Assembly: GCF_964204645.1 (NCBI RefSeq)
Contig: NC_134034.1
Location: 6,011,414-6,075,413, forward strand
Reading direction: 5' to 3'
Length of the DNA: 64,000 bases
From: Tubulanus polymorphus
Lineage: Eukaryota; Nemertea; Palaeonemertea; Tubulaniformes; Tubulanidae
Part shown: positions 31,297-42,998 of the stretch, one piece after another
Numbering within the stretch: the stretch's first letter is position 1
How the letters are laid out: every line of letters starts with the position of its first letter
The notes under the pieces: generated by a model
Databases searched by the model: none
Told to the model about the DNA's origin: nothing
What the model saw: only the letters and a program-made list of their open reading frames with translations
Program-made: the position numbers and the translations under genes

Positions 31297-34200
31297 TTTT
31301 AGGTGAGGATTATTTTGATAATGATAACGATAAGAAACATAAGACAATTAAAAGCATAAAAAATAAATTAAACAATAAAAGACCATACATGGAAGATGTA
31401 AGAAATTATATTAATTCATTAGATAATAAAAAAGATATAGAGATAACCGAAGCATTTAAAAGTGATATTGGTCCAGCAGCGATTGAGTTTAAATTTCATA
31501 AAGGAAAAACATTAGAAGAAAATAAAAAACATTTAGAAAATATGAAAAATATTATAAAAATAATTACAGATGTTGAATACCATAAAATAAGTATATATTC
31601 TAAAGTTAAATTCATAAAATCTGAAGATAAACCAATATATAATATAAATTCTCATTCACAACATATTATATCTAAACAACTTATAGATGATGAATTAGAT
31701 AAATGTTATAATGAAGTAAAAACTAAAATAGAAGAGAAATATTTTGAAGGATCAGGTTTAATATTTGATGAAATAATATCTATGACTTTACATGTGTATA
31801 ACACAAAATATAATAAGTTAACTAAATCAAAACCAATTGATGAAAATAATTTATCATATTATAAAGAACCAGATATTGAAGCATCGAGTTATATTAAACT
31901 ACCATTTAAAACTAATGCTGTAATAAATGTACAAAATTTTGATGATAAATGTTTTCTATGGGCAATTATAAGTTGCTTACATCCAACAGAAGATATTACA
32001 CATAGTTTTAGATTAACTCATTATAAACCATTTGAAAATAATTATAAGATAGATAAGTATCCTGTTATAATTAAAAACATCCCAAAAATAGAAAGAGATA
32101 ATAATATAAAGATAAATGTATTTGATTTAATCAAATTGCCAAATACAAAAGGTAACAATATAAAACATTATACATTAAAACCTTTATATCTATCAAAAGA
32201 TTATGATTCAAACGATGTTATAGATATATTATATTATGAGAATCATTATATGTGGATTAAAAGAATTGATTTATTTTTTAAATCAGAAAATGATTTTGAT
32301 AATAAAATATATCTATGTAGAAAACGTTTACATAAATTCAGAACTGAAAGTGCATTATTAAATCATAAACAATTATGTGAAAATCATGATTATTGTAAAT
32401 TAGTTTTACCAAATGAAAAAGATAAAATATTAGAATTCAAAAAATATGATTACAAAAATAAAGTACCATTTGTAATATATGGAGATTTTGAATCATTAAA
32501 TAAAGAACTAACTGATCAAGATAGAAAAGAAATATATTATAAAAGAAAGAAATTAAATTCTAATGAAAATGATTTTTCAGATGAACCACCAAAAACAAAT
32601 ACAATTAAAAAGATTCATCAATCAGCTGCTGCTTTCGGGTTATATATAAAATCTGATTATCCAGAACTAATTAAAAGTGAATAATATCAATATAGAAATG
32701 AAAATGTTATTAATCATTTTTGTGACTTATTAATTGAATATGAAATAAGATTTAGTAAATTATTGAATACAAATAAAGAAATAATTATGACAGAAGAAGA
32801 TAAAGAAGAATTTGTGTTTACAGGTAAATGTTATTATTGTGAAAAGATATTTAATTATAAAGATAAAAAAGTAAGAGACCATGATCATTTGAATGGAAAG
32901 TTTAGAGGTGCTGCACATGAGAATTGTAACTTACAAGCTAAGAAAATTAACTTTGTACCAGCTATATTTCATAATTTATCAGGATATGATGCTCATTTTT
33001 TTATCAAACAGCTATGTTATAAAATAGAAGAAATTAATAATGAAATAGAAAGATTAAATTCAAATAGATCGAAAGATAAAATACCAACTTATAAATTTAA
33101 AATGTTAGCTAAAACATCTGAGAATTATATATCATTCCAATTTTGTTGCCTAAGATTTATAGATTCATATAGATTTTTAAATAGTTCATTAGATAACTTA
33201 TCAAAATCATTAGTTGATGATGAATTAAAAATATTAAAGCAACACTACCCAAATAATGATGATTTCCAATTAATGAGATATAAAGGCGCAATTCCATATT
33301 CTTTCTATAAAAATCATGATGATTTTAACATAACTGAATTATTGAAAGAACAATTCTATGATGAATTAAAAAATGAATATGTTAAAGATGAAGTCTATAA
33401 TAGAACATTGAATATTTGGAATCATTTCAAAATAGAAAATCATGGGCAATTAGTAGATTCATATCTAAAATCAGATGTTCTATTATTAACTGATATATTT
33501 GAAAGGTTTAGAGATGTAAACCTAAAATATTTGAATATTGATCCTTGTCATTGTTATTCAAGTCCAGGATTAACATGGGATTGTGGATTAAAATTTACAG
33601 ATATAAAAATGGATTTGTTAACAAATATAGATCAATTATTATTATTCGAAAAATCTATAAGAGGAGGAGTTTCAGGTGTATTAGGGGATAGATATTTCAA
33701 TGTAAATGATAACCCTGGATATAAGTTATTATATATAGATGCAAATAATTTGTATGGTTGGGCAATGATGGAACCACAACCTTATGGAGTATTTGAAATA
33801 AGTGAAGTTTCACAACATGAAAATAATGATAAATTTGATTGGAAGAAAAGAATCCTAGATATTGCAGATGATTCAGATACTGGTTACTTCTTTGTTGTAG
33901 ATTTAGAATATCCTGAACATATTAAATTTAAATCTAGAAATCTAGCATACTGTCCAGAACATAAAACTGTAACTCATGAAGAATTATCAAATTACCAAAA
34001 AAGAATTAAACCTGAAAATCATATTCATACAGAAAAGTTAATGGTAACTCAAGAAGATAAATATAATTATGTAGTACATTATTGAATATTAAAGTTTTAT
34101 CTAAAACAAGGAATGATCCTAAAAAAAGTACATAGTTATATTTCATTTAGTCAATCTAAGTGGTTAGAAAAATATATAGATTTTAACACCAAACAGAGAA

Positions 34201-35072
34201 CTGAAGCTAAAACTGATTTCGAGAAAGATTTTTTTCAAGTTAATGAATAATGCATTCTATGGTAAGACTTGTGAAAATATTATAAATAGAAATGATATTG
34301 AGTTAGTAAGTAATGGCAAAAGGATAAGGCATTTACAATCATATCCTAAGTTTTTAGGTAACAGAATATTTGATGAAAATTTAGCCGCAGTTAAAATGAG
34401 AAGAACATCAATGAAATTTAATAAACCAATCTATGTTGGAGCATCAGTTTTAGAATTATCAAAATGACTAATGTATGAATTCTATTATAATGTATTACAA
34501 CCACTTTTCGGAGAAAAACATATAGAAATCTTATATTTTGATACTGACAGTTACATATTAAAGATAAAAACTAATAACATAACTGATGATTTAAAAACAT
34601 TAAAACATCATTTTGATTTCATAATTATCCTAAAAATCATGAATTGTTTAGCAATGATAATAAAAAAGTTCCCGGTAAATTCAAAGATGAATTAGGTGGT
34701 GAAGAAGTGATTGAATTCATTGGTATTAGATCTAAAATGTATTCATATAAAACTAAAGAACATGAAGCTAAAAAGTTAAAAGGAATAACCAAAAGTGTAG
34801 TAGAAAAGAATATTCATTTCAAAGATTACATCAATTGTATATTCAATGAAGAAGTTAGAAAACATAAGATGAGATGTTTATGATCTGAAGATCATGAAAT
34901 GTTTATTGAAGAAATTGAAAAGATAAGTCTAAACCCATTTGATGATAAAAGATATATTTTAGATGATGGAATTCATACTGTTGCTTATGGTTGTAATTTA
35001 GATGAATACTTAAAATTTAAAAGAGAAGAAACAAAAGAGAACGAGATAATGAAAAGAATTCTAACGTGTTAA
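31032..35072 (+). pseudogene. Protein-primed type B DNA polymerase (Polinton B), broken
   Basis: Same domain order as in A: two N-terminal C2H2 fingers inside the terminal repeat, Exo I DFES (about 32483), the Cys/His block (about 32828-32930), Exo II NLSGYDAH (about 32975), Exo III (about 33465), Pol A box DANNLYGW (about 33737), Pol B box MNNAFYG (34243) and Pol C box FDTDSY (about 34537). Breaks: TAA at 32682, TGA at 34083, a 1-nt gain near 34228, TGA at 34465, a 1-nt loss near 34622 and TGA at 34881. None coincides with a lesion in A. The true end ILTC is at 35072. Confidence 0.92.
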
Positions 35073-35101
35073 TCAAATTTTAATAAAAATATGTATTATA
35101 A

Positions 35102-35443
35102 ATGGAGAGTAAACAAGCGCACAGTGAGAACAACAAATTATTTTTAGATAGAATAAAAGATACTTCAAATGTCAAATCAGTAGATTATAAATTTAAGAAG
35201 TTAAAAGAATTAATAATCCATAAGAAATATCTAATTACAAATATTGATACAGTTACTAACAAATATGGAGATAAATTAGTTATACACTTAGAATATGAAG
35301 GATTAAAAGGAAATACATATAAATTCAGAACATATTTACCAGATAGATTTCATAGATTATCAAGTGAAGATCTAGAAGAATTATGTTCTGGAGATTTCTA
35401 TTTCGTATACAAAGGTAAGAATGAAAAAGGGCACCATGAATAG
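35102..35443 (+). CDS. Small basic protein (113 aa)
   Basis: Starts MESKQAHSENNKLFLDRIKD, with VTNKYGDKLVIHLEYEG, YKFRTYLPDRFHRLSSEDLE and CSGDFYFVYKGKNEKGHH. A 1-nt loss relative to A near 35438 removes the last three residues, probably with little effect. The predicted beta pattern and position after the polymerase gene suggest a nucleic-acid-binding helper; this is not proven. An early-type AT block precedes it. Confidence 0.6.
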   Translation: MESKQAHSENNKLFLDRIKDTSNVKSVDYKFKKLKELIIHKKYLITNIDTVTNKYGDKLVIHLEYEGLKGNTYKFRTYLPDRFHRLSSEDLEELCSGDFYFVYKGKNEKGHHE

Positions 35444-35471
35444 ATTTCGAATAAGAAAATATGTAAAATAA

Positions 35472-36226
35472 ATGGTAGAATTAAAAGAATACAGAACATT
35501 TGTTGATCCTAGAAAACTTACAAATTATAAATCACATAATTTACTAGTTCAATTAGATAGAGAATTCAAGAATTGTGTTGATTTAAAATTAGTTAATATA
35601 AGTTTATGTAATTCTTTTTACAATGTATCGGATAAAAGTCTTGAACATTTATTTTTTTCAATCAGGAGTAAGAATAAATGGAATTATCTATTTTTAAAAC
35701 CAGAATTATATAATTTAGAATCATTAACGCAAGAAATTAATAAAAAAAGCTCGGATCAAATTAGGTAGTGATGCTGGATTTAACATTAGATTTTTGAAAA
35801 GTGATAATTCTAATAAAATGAAGATAAGGTTAGCTCATAATGAAAAATATCAATTTTCAGTTAAAAAACCTGTAGCTAAACTGTTAGGAATTACACCAGA
35901 TAAACTTTATTCAAATGTTGATACTACACCAAATATAATACCTTACACACATTTCTATATTTATTGCAATTTAATTGATCCTACAAAAACATTTGAAGCA
36001 ACTAAAGATAAAACTTGCAATTCTAGTATACTAAATATTCTACCATTAAAAAATGTTTAAACAATTTGGAACTCAAATAAATTATAATTTAACAGAATGT
36101 GATTTTAAACCTTGCATTCCACATTTCAATAATTTCAAATTAGAAATAAGAAATCATAATGGATATTTAATTGATTTAAATAATTTTCCTGTGATATATG
36201 AATTAGTTATAAGATGTAGAGAGTAA
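35472..36226 (+). pseudogene. Penton-like minor capsid protein, broken (copy B)
   Basis: Collinear with the intact gene at 11553-12308. There is a frameshift in an A-run near 35745 and another near 36055 that gives a TAA after LPLKNV. The segment near codons 60-70 differs clearly from A (LFFSIRSKNKWNYLF against MIYMRNKGKWFHIF), as does the middle (GITPDKLYSNVDTTPN against GIKPLTVTGNAEGSSN), so surface-loop divergence is likely. Confidence 0.75.
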
Positions 36227-36242
36227 TTTTTTCATTATATAA

Positions 36243-36824
36243 ATGAATATAACTGTTGGACCGAGTATATGTTTTGGGTTTGATTTTAAACATGAGAAAG
36301 AAATGAAATTTAACATTAATGATGTAATTACACATATTAAAAATATTGCATCTTCTAATGAAACAACATTTGAGTATGAAAAAACAATAGATAAAGAAAC
36401 TTTAAATGTAGAAAAGATTACTAATTTAATTAGAGAATCTTTAAGATTTTATGAATTAGATGAAGATTTTATCATAGATGATATTAAAAACATATTAAAC
36501 AAAATATATGATAATCATGAAACTAGTAATGAAATAAATGTTTAAATAATTATAAATAAGATAACTAAATATTTTGATGATAGCAATTTTTTTGATAAAT
36601 AAATGAGTGATAATAAGTGGATAATAACTGGATTATATAATGGAGCATTACTATCAGTTGGAACTGTTGGTTATTCAATGGTATTAAAAAAGTATTCAAA
36701 ATGGGAAGTGTTAATGTTGATAGATTTGATATAAATGATATCTTAAAAATTAACATTAGCAGTTACTTTATCTAATTTAACTATTGATTATTTGGAAAAA
36801 CAAAAATATATTCCTCCCAAATAA
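36243..36824 (+). pseudogene. Small membrane-associated protein, broken (copy B)
   Basis: Has the true ATG (MNITVGPSICFGFDFKHEKE), which is mutated in A. Stops near 36543 and 36601 and frame changes near 36690 and 36747 break it. It ends near YIPPK. Comparing A and B gives a former protein of about 194 residues with one hydrophobic stretch. Family unknown. Confidence 0.6.
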
Positions 36825-36848
36825 ATGCGTAATTATTTTACTAAATAA

Positions 36849-37274
36849 ATGGCTTCTGCAATTATAACTATTATAGGATCGGCAATTGTTAACGCTTTAG
36901 CATTTACTGGTGGTTGTTATTTATTTAAGCATATTGATAAAAATAGTTCATTAGGAGAACAAAGAAGACATAACTTGGCATTAGAAAAATACAATAAAGC
37001 AGCAGAAGAATATAGAGAAAAGAGGCAAAACTATATGGATTATATTAACAAGGAATTATATGATCAGAAGATTTCACATAGAGATTTTCAATCAGTCGAT
37101 GATGCAATGAGTTTATATAACGCAGTAACCAATAATGAAAAATTACATCTATACAAACCTAAATTATCAGATTATTATACCCCAAGTAAAGAACAACAGA
37201 AATATGAAATAATATGGATTTTAGGTGGAACTGTTATTGTTATATTTGTTGCTTATAAATTTACTTATAAGTAA
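36849..37274 (+). CDS. Conserved Polinton membrane protein with two end TM segments (141 aa, intact)
   Basis: Near-identical to 12934-13356: N-terminal hydrophobic segment (IITIIGSAIVNALAFTGG), charged middle, FQSVDDAMSLYNAV, PKLSDYYTPS, and a C-terminal segment (IIWILGGTVIVIFVAY). Few amino-acid differences from A, and no lesion in either copy. T-run/TAAATAAATG block upstream. Confidence 0.75.
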   Translation: MASAIITIIGSAIVNALAFTGGCYLFKHIDKNSSLGEQRRHNLALEKYNKAAEEYREKRQNYMDYINKELYDQKISHRDFQSVDDAMSLYNAVTNNEKLHLYKPKLSDYYTPSKEQQKYEIIWILGGTVIVIFVAYKFTYK

Positions 37275-37290
37275 TTTTTTTGCTAAATAA

Positions 37291-37716
37291 ATGGATGATA
37301 ATATTGATATTATTCCTCATGATATAAATAAAACTAAATTAAAAATATATTTAGAAAAACAAATATTAGAATTTGAAAGTGATTTAAAGATAAAAAAGAA
37401 AAAATATTTAAAAAGTAAAATTATATATTATCTTATTATTAGTGGTTCGGTTAAAATTAGTTCTGTAATGATATTTTTAGCAATATTCAGTCCATTAACA
37501 CCTTTAGCTATTTTAATTGGTGTATTAGGATTAAGTTCAAGTGTTTTAACTGGTATAAGTTCAAAATTAAATATAAAAAGTAATAAAGAAAAAATTAAAA
37601 CTAATATAAAAGAAATTAATAAATTAAAGAATACACTAGATTATATAATAAGTTTAAATGGTCATATAACAGTTGAAGAACAAGATAAATTATTAAGAGA
37701 ATTAGTTAATTATTAA
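37291..37716 (+). CDS. Coiled-coil membrane protein (141 aa, intact)
   Basis: Starts MDDNIDIIPHDINKTKLKI, has an N-terminal charged helix, two hydrophobic segments (IFLAIFSPLTPLAILIGVLG; LSSSVLTGISS) and a C-terminal charged helix ending DKLLRELVNY. The helix, hydrophobic hairpin, helix design resembles small virion or fusion-related membrane proteins, but no function can be assigned. The A copy is broken. Confidence 0.65.
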   Translation: MDDNIDIIPHDINKTKLKIYLEKQILEFESDLKIKKKKYLKSKIIYYLIISGSVKISSVMIFLAIFSPLTPLAILIGVLGLSSSVLTGISSKLNIKSNKEKIKTNIKEINKLKNTLDYIISLNGHITVEEQDKLLRELVNY

Positions 37717-37732
37717 TTTTTTAATTATATAA

Positions 37733-39175
37733 ATGGTAGATAGTTTTCCAAAAGCTTTCCAATATAATAAATCAATTAAATATAATATTCCAGCAATAGA
37801 TTTTAATAAAGATATTACATATAGAAATGAAGTTTTAGATTCATTAACTAATTTAGAAATTTATGTCACTGAAACTAATAATTTTAATGCAAAGATGAAA
37901 AATATATTTCATGTATATTTAATTAATTTTAAAAAATTGAAAGATGAAAAACAATGGTTATTAAAATCTAATATGAAGTATTGTCAGAACCAATTAAATT
38001 TTAGTGTTTATTGCGCTACAACAGGATGTGGAATGAGTTGGAATGATCATTTGAATAGTTCTAAATATAAATTAATTCAAAGTTTATTTAGATTTCATAC
38101 GTACTTTCAAATCAGAATAATATTAAATGAATTAGAGTGTGCTTTACCAGGATCTAGATATTTTAAAGAATTAGATAATAATATTAATTTATCAAAGTTT
38201 TATAAAATTTGCAATGAATTTAATATAGATATAAATAATTCTGATTTTAGAACAAAAATTGGAACAATAAGATCACTTCCTTGCCCTGAAAATGTTGCAG
38301 CATAATGTACACTTCCCATACCATCTAATAGCTTTTATAATATCTATAATAATAAATAAGGTTATGGTTAAATAGAAACAAAGGATTTAGAAACATGAAA
38401 TTTCAATAAATTACCGAAATTTTATGATCATTTAAAACAAGAAAACAATAATGGTTGGGTTTATTTTATTTTAGAAAATAGTGAAGGTTTTACTAAATCA
38501 GGTATACAAAGAATAAATCAATCTATTAGAACTTATTTGATATGTATTCTAGGATCATAGGTTGAAACAAGATCCCCAATAATTGGAAATTTTAATACAT
38601 CATTTGATACACAGACACAATTCAAAGTATTATTTGAAGATTCCATTCATAATGATAAAAACAGATCGATTCCAGAAAACATTGTAAGATATCAAAATTA
38701 TTCAGATAAATCACATATTAGATTAAATTATTGTATAGGCCCTAATCTATTAATTATTTCTAATGATTTAGTATTAAAGATGGGAAATATAATTGGTTAT
38801 AATAATCTAATTAAAACTGCAACAATAAATAATTCATTTGGATTAAATGATATAAATAAAAAGATTATTACTGCTCCAAAATTAATGGAAGGTGAAAAAA
38901 ATAAAAAACACATTCAATCAACAGAAACTAAAACTAAGAATATTAAATTAAATAATGATTCTAAAATAAAAGATTACAATACATCAGAAGATATAAAAAC
39001 TGATAATATTCAACATGATATAATTAAACTAAATGATGATAATGAATCCCATGAAAATACTAAATTAGCTATAACTTGTATAGGAATTGTAATCGGAGGA
39101 ATATTATATTTTAAATTTCAATTTTTCTATTATGTAAATGGATGTAGAAGGTGGAGAAGATATTGGAATGGATAA
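37733..39175 (+). pseudogene. Conserved Polinton structural-type protein, broken (copy B)
   Basis: The N-terminal 180 codons are open (MVDSFPKAFQYNKSIKY onward), then a degenerate stretch at about 38290-38560 with several stops, then the conserved C-terminal part (KMGNIIGYNNLIKTAT; LAITCIGIVIGGILYF). The normal TAA after the anchor is CAA here, so the frame reads on to 39175 across the start of the next gene. Same family as 13828-15153. Confidence 0.7.
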
Positions 39176-40568
39176 TTTTGATGAACCTGGCATAACTGAT
39201 GAACAACAACCTGATTTTGATGAAACAAGTTTTAATGACGGTAATGAGCCAGAATATAATAATTTAAATACGCCTGATTATATTAAAAATGCAGAATCAC
39301 AATTAAATCCTGAAAATCTAGACCCAGATTTAGTAAAACAAGATTTATATAATTTAAACAAAATACCTAAATTAGAACGTATAATTGAAAATTCTAAACT
39401 TAACATAAATTATGAAGACGTTGGACCTATAGCAGATCAATTAAAATTTTTAGATAATGGTAAATGGTATTATCATTTGAAAGATGATTATTATATTGAT
39501 ATCTCTTATAAAAAACAAAACAAAATATTAACAAAATCAACTTTGAGTAATTTAGATCCAGATAGAATTAAAAGAATTAGTAATAGTAATGTAATAACTG
39601 ATGTTATAAAACAAGAATTAACTGGTAATGATATAGACGTATTTAAACAAAGAATTAATGAATTATTTGAAATAATCAAAAAGAAATCAGAAACAGAAAC
39701 AACTTCTGAACAGAATATAACTTCCAAAACTAGTAAACTTAAATCAAATAAAGTTCCAATTGAAAAACTTTTACCGAATGGATTAATTAATGCAATAGAT
39801 CAACAATTAGAAGATTTAAATATATTTTCTGATGAAGCAATTAGAGAAATTATTAGTATAAGAAATGAAGCTGATAAAATTGCACATAATAAAAGTATAA
39901 GAGATCAAAAAATTATGTATTTGGAAAAAGAATTAACTAATCCAAATAAAGAAATAGAACAACTAAAGTCTGATTTAGATCATCAAGTAATTGATGAAAT
40001 AGAATATAGGCAAAAAGAATTACGTTTAGAAAAAGAAATTAATAATTTAAAAGATAATTTAGAAGTACAGAAAGAAGAAATTAAATTATTATTAAAATCA
40101 TATGATTATGATATTAATAGATTAAAAGTTATTCTTAAAAGTTTGTTGATAAAACCAAATTCTGAAATATCATTAAAAGATAGAATAAAGTTATTATTTA
40201 AATTAGAAGGAATAACAATTCTTTCAGTTCTAACAGCTGAAACTATGTTATTTACAACAATTGGTTTAGCACTATCAAATTCTTTGAAATCGACTCCTAC
40301 TCCCAATAAACTGGATAAACCCCCGAATGATAATAATTCTATACAAGATAAAGTTAAGGATGGTTTAAAAAAATTAGCAAAATATTTATGGGAACTATCT
40401 AAAATATCTGCTGCAGCATTACCAGGAATTATTGCATTAATTGTTGGTTTTATATTGAAATCTGCAGGAAACATTATTAACTTTGCTGCTGAACGTATTA
40501 TTTTATTTTTAATTACAGTTGTAAGTGCTATTATTTTTGGGTTAGTAAACATGATAAAAAATAAATAA
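39138..40568 (+). CDS. Acidic coiled-coil protein with C-terminal membrane segments (476 aa, intact)
   Basis: Begins MDVEGGEDIGMDNFDEPGIT; acidic N-terminus, a central region unlike that in A, a coiled coil (YLEKELTNPNKEIEQLKSDL), then LFTTIGLALSNSLKS, a proline-rich linker, KLAKYLWEL, and hydrophobic segments (ALPGIIALIVGFILKSAG; LFLITVVSAIIFGLV). The C-terminal glycine-rich hydrophobic pattern recurs in invertebrate Polinton-like proteins. It directly precedes the capsid gene. Function unknown; a virion membrane or scaffold role is inferred. Confidence 0.7.
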   Translation: MDVEGGEDIGMDNFDEPGITDEQQPDFDETSFNDGNEPEYNNLNTPDYIKNAESQLNPENLDPDLVKQDLYNLNKIPKLERIIENSKLNINYEDVGPIADQLKFLDNGKWYYHLKDDYYIDISYKKQNKILTKSTLSNLDPDRIKRISNSNVITDVIKQELTGNDIDVFKQRINELFEIIKKKSETETTSEQNITSKTSKLKSNKVPIEKLLPNGLINAIDQQLEDLNIFSDEAIREIISIRNEADKIAHNKSIRDQKIMYLEKELTNPNKEIEQLKSDLDHQVIDEIEYRQKELRLEKEINNLKDNLEVQKEEIKLLLKSYDYDINRLKVILKSLLIKPNSEISLKDRIKLLFKLEGITILSVLTAETMLFTTIGLALSNSLKSTPTPNKLDKPPNDNNSIQDKVKDGLKKLAKYLWELSKISAAALPGIIALIVGFILKSAGNIINFAAERIILFLITVVSAIIFGLVNMIKNK

Positions 40569-40588
40569 TTAATTTTTTTGTTAAATAA

Positions 40589-41796
40589 ATGAGTGGCAGT
40601 TATATCAATCCTTCTAAGAATCATAGAATATCTAATGCTATTAAAGCAGAAAGATCACATCATATAATTACTCATAACCCTTCTAATATTAATCCTGATG
40701 AAACTTTATATGTTAGAATTCCTCGAATAACACAAAATACTTTTTATGTTCCAAATAGTATTTATTTATCAGCCGATATAAAAGTAATCGGTAATAATAA
40801 TAATTATGTTGTTGATAATGTTGGAAGATATTTGATTAAAAATTTAACAGTAAAGATTGGCCCAGAAACAGTTTTCTCATTAGATGATTATAATTTATTT
40901 ATGCATTATAAAGATTTATGGTTAACTAAAGAAAATAGAAATAATATGATATTTCAAGGAATCCAATCAGAAAACCAAAATAAATTAAGATCAGAAGCAC
41001 ATAATGCAATATTAACTAATTCTATAGATAAATTGATAAAAAGTATATATGGAAGCAAATATAAAATTACATTAGACTTTGAATTGATAAATAATAATGC
41101 GCCTTTATATAAATACGCAATTCAAGAAGATGTTATATTCGAAATAACATTTGCTCCTGTTAATGAAATTGTAATATCTAGCGTTAATAAAGATATGGGT
41201 TATAAATTATCGAATATATGTTTAGAATATGATACAGTAACTGATGAAAATATTTCAAGTATAATTCAAACTAAATACAATCAAGGATTTTCATTATTAT
41301 ATGATTATATTGATAAATTTAAAACTGTAACTATTAATGCAAATGATGAAATTATTAATGAGAATAATAACTTCCCACGAAGATCTATTAAAGGTATATT
41401 AATATTTTTTACCATTGCAACATATACTAATGGCGCAATAAATGTTGATTATTATTATAATCCTGAAATAACAAAAGTAGAAATAACTATCGAAGGAATA
41501 GCAAATAAAATATTTTGTCAAGGAATGAGAATGATAGATCAATGGCCAGAAATTAGAAAACATTTTATGAACGAAAAAGTAAAATCATCTGAAAATTGTA
41601 ATATTAATCAAATTGATTATTATACCGGCAATAAATATGCATTATGGTTAGATTTTAGAACAACAGAGGATAATTCATTACATGGTTCTGGAAAAAAATT
41701 ACAAGAGGAGACAAAAATTTTAAAATGCAAATTTATATTATATCTGACGCGCAATTAAATATTGTAAATTCTCAATTAAATAGTGTTATGTATTAG
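40589..41796 (+). pseudogene. Major capsid protein, double jelly-roll type (copy B)
   Basis: Open for 389 codons, with the same capsid motifs as A (ETLYVRIPRITQ; VPNSIYLSADIKV; YKDLWLTKENRNNM; YALWLDFRTTEDNSLHGSG). A loss of about 34 bp near 41702 shifts the frame, replacing the last conserved strand (YIISDAQLNIVNSQLNS, still visible in another frame up to 41796). The body is otherwise undamaged, so this is the less damaged of the two copies. Confidence 0.85.
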
Positions 41797-41828
41797 AATT
41801 TTAACTTTAATAAAAATTTATATAATAA

Positions 41829-42743
41829 ATGGAAGGAGGTAAAGTATATAAACATATTCCATACATCGATACACATGAAAATAATGATGGTTTATTTTAT
41901 GTAATACCTTGTAATATAGCTTTGATATTTGATCCTATTTTCAAAATTTATAAAACTAAACTAATAGAAATCGATAATAATAAAAGTGAAGTTGTTGATA
42001 ATTTAAGTAATGTAATTGATAATAATGTTATACCTTCTACATCTAATAATGCAATACCTTCTACATCTAATAATGTAATACCTTCTACATCTAACAATGC
42101 AATACCTTTTACATCTAATAATGTAATACCTTCTACATCTAATAATGTAATACCTTCTACATCTAATAATGAAATAATATTAAATATTAGTGAAAATAGA
42201 AATTATTGTGATTATTGTAAAGGTGAATTTTCAAACGCCCCATCAAATTGGAATAAACATATGAATACAAAGGTACATATTAATGTAATAGAACGTGTTG
42301 GTTTAAGAGAATTTATAGAACACCCATTTAAATATGTTACAAAGTTTGTTTCAAATAAAAAAGTAAATGGTAAAGAATTATATGAAGATTTATTATTAGC
42401 AACACCTAATAAAGATGAATTAGATTTAACCGATGCTAATAAAATATTAGGATCAAACACTGTAAATGAAATATTAGGAGCAAACACTAATAAAGATGAT
42501 AATGAAAATATAGTTACAGAAAAGCATATTGATAATAAAGATTCTATGAAACATAAAGTAGAAAATAATGATAAATTTGATTGGATGAATAGGCATAACA
42601 ATGAAACAACTATTGATGATGCGGTAAAAAGGGTGAAGAATAAGTATAAAAATAAAACAACTATTGATGTAGATTCGGTAGAGCATTTGAATAAATTGTT
42701 GGGGCCTGATAGTGAATTAGAGAGTGATGATGAAAGTGATTAA
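41829..42743 (+). CDS. Zinc-finger protein with NNVIPSTS repeats (304 aa, intact)
   Basis: Starts MEGGKVYKHIPYIDTHENN. Residues 65-112 hold six octapeptide repeats, followed by a C2H2 finger (NYCDYCKGEFSNAPSNWNKH, then HI), a short basic helix (VGLREFIEHPF) and a long acidic, Asn/Asp/Lys-rich C-terminus ending ELESDDESD. It is the last plus-strand gene. Function unknown. The finger resembles DNA- or RNA-binding C2H2 domains. Confidence 0.7.
   Translation: MEGGKVYKHIPYIDTHENNDGLFYVIPCNIALIFDPIFKIYKTKLIEIDNNKSEVVDNLSNVIDNNVIPSTSNNAIPSTSNNVIPSTSNNAIPFTSNNVIPSTSNNVIPSTSNNEIILNISENRNYCDYCKGEFSNAPSNWNKHMNTKVHINVIERVGLREFIEHPFKYVTKFVSNKKVNGKELYEDLLLATPNKDELDLTDANKILGSNTVNEILGANTNKDDNENIVTEKHIDNKDSMKHKVENNDKFDWMNRHNNETTIDDAVKRVKNKYKNKTTIDVDSVEHLNKLLGPDSELESDDESD
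42021..42164 (+). repeat. 24-bp coding tandem repeat, 6 units (copy B)
   Basis: Encodes NN(V/A)IP(S/F)TS six times. Unit-to-unit differences are more numerous than in A although the unit count is the same. Confidence 0.9.
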
Positions 42744-42998
42744 GATATTAATCATATTTAACTCATATAATAATATTAGTTGAAAATTGTATAAAATAAT
42801 AGTAAATAAAAAAGGGGGTTTTAAGTATTTAAGGTATCTAATACATATCTAATACAATCTAATACATACACTGATATTCATATGGAAATTGAAACCTCAG
42901 TAATAATAAATAATCTTTATCATTTTCAAACTTATATAGGGTATCAGGTATTAGGGTATCTAATAGGGTATCAGGTATTAGGGTATATAATAGGGTAT
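42744..42998. repeat. Convergent intergenic region with TAGGGTATC-type tandem repeats
   Basis: Lies between the convergent zinc-finger and ATPase genes. Two types of repetition: ATCTAATACA-type iterations at about 42835-42870, and GGGTATCAGGTATTA alternating with GGGTATCTAATA (27-bp period, about 2.5 units) at about 42938-43010, running into the last codons of the ATPase gene. It may serve as a bidirectional transcription end; that is inference. Confidence 0.7.
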
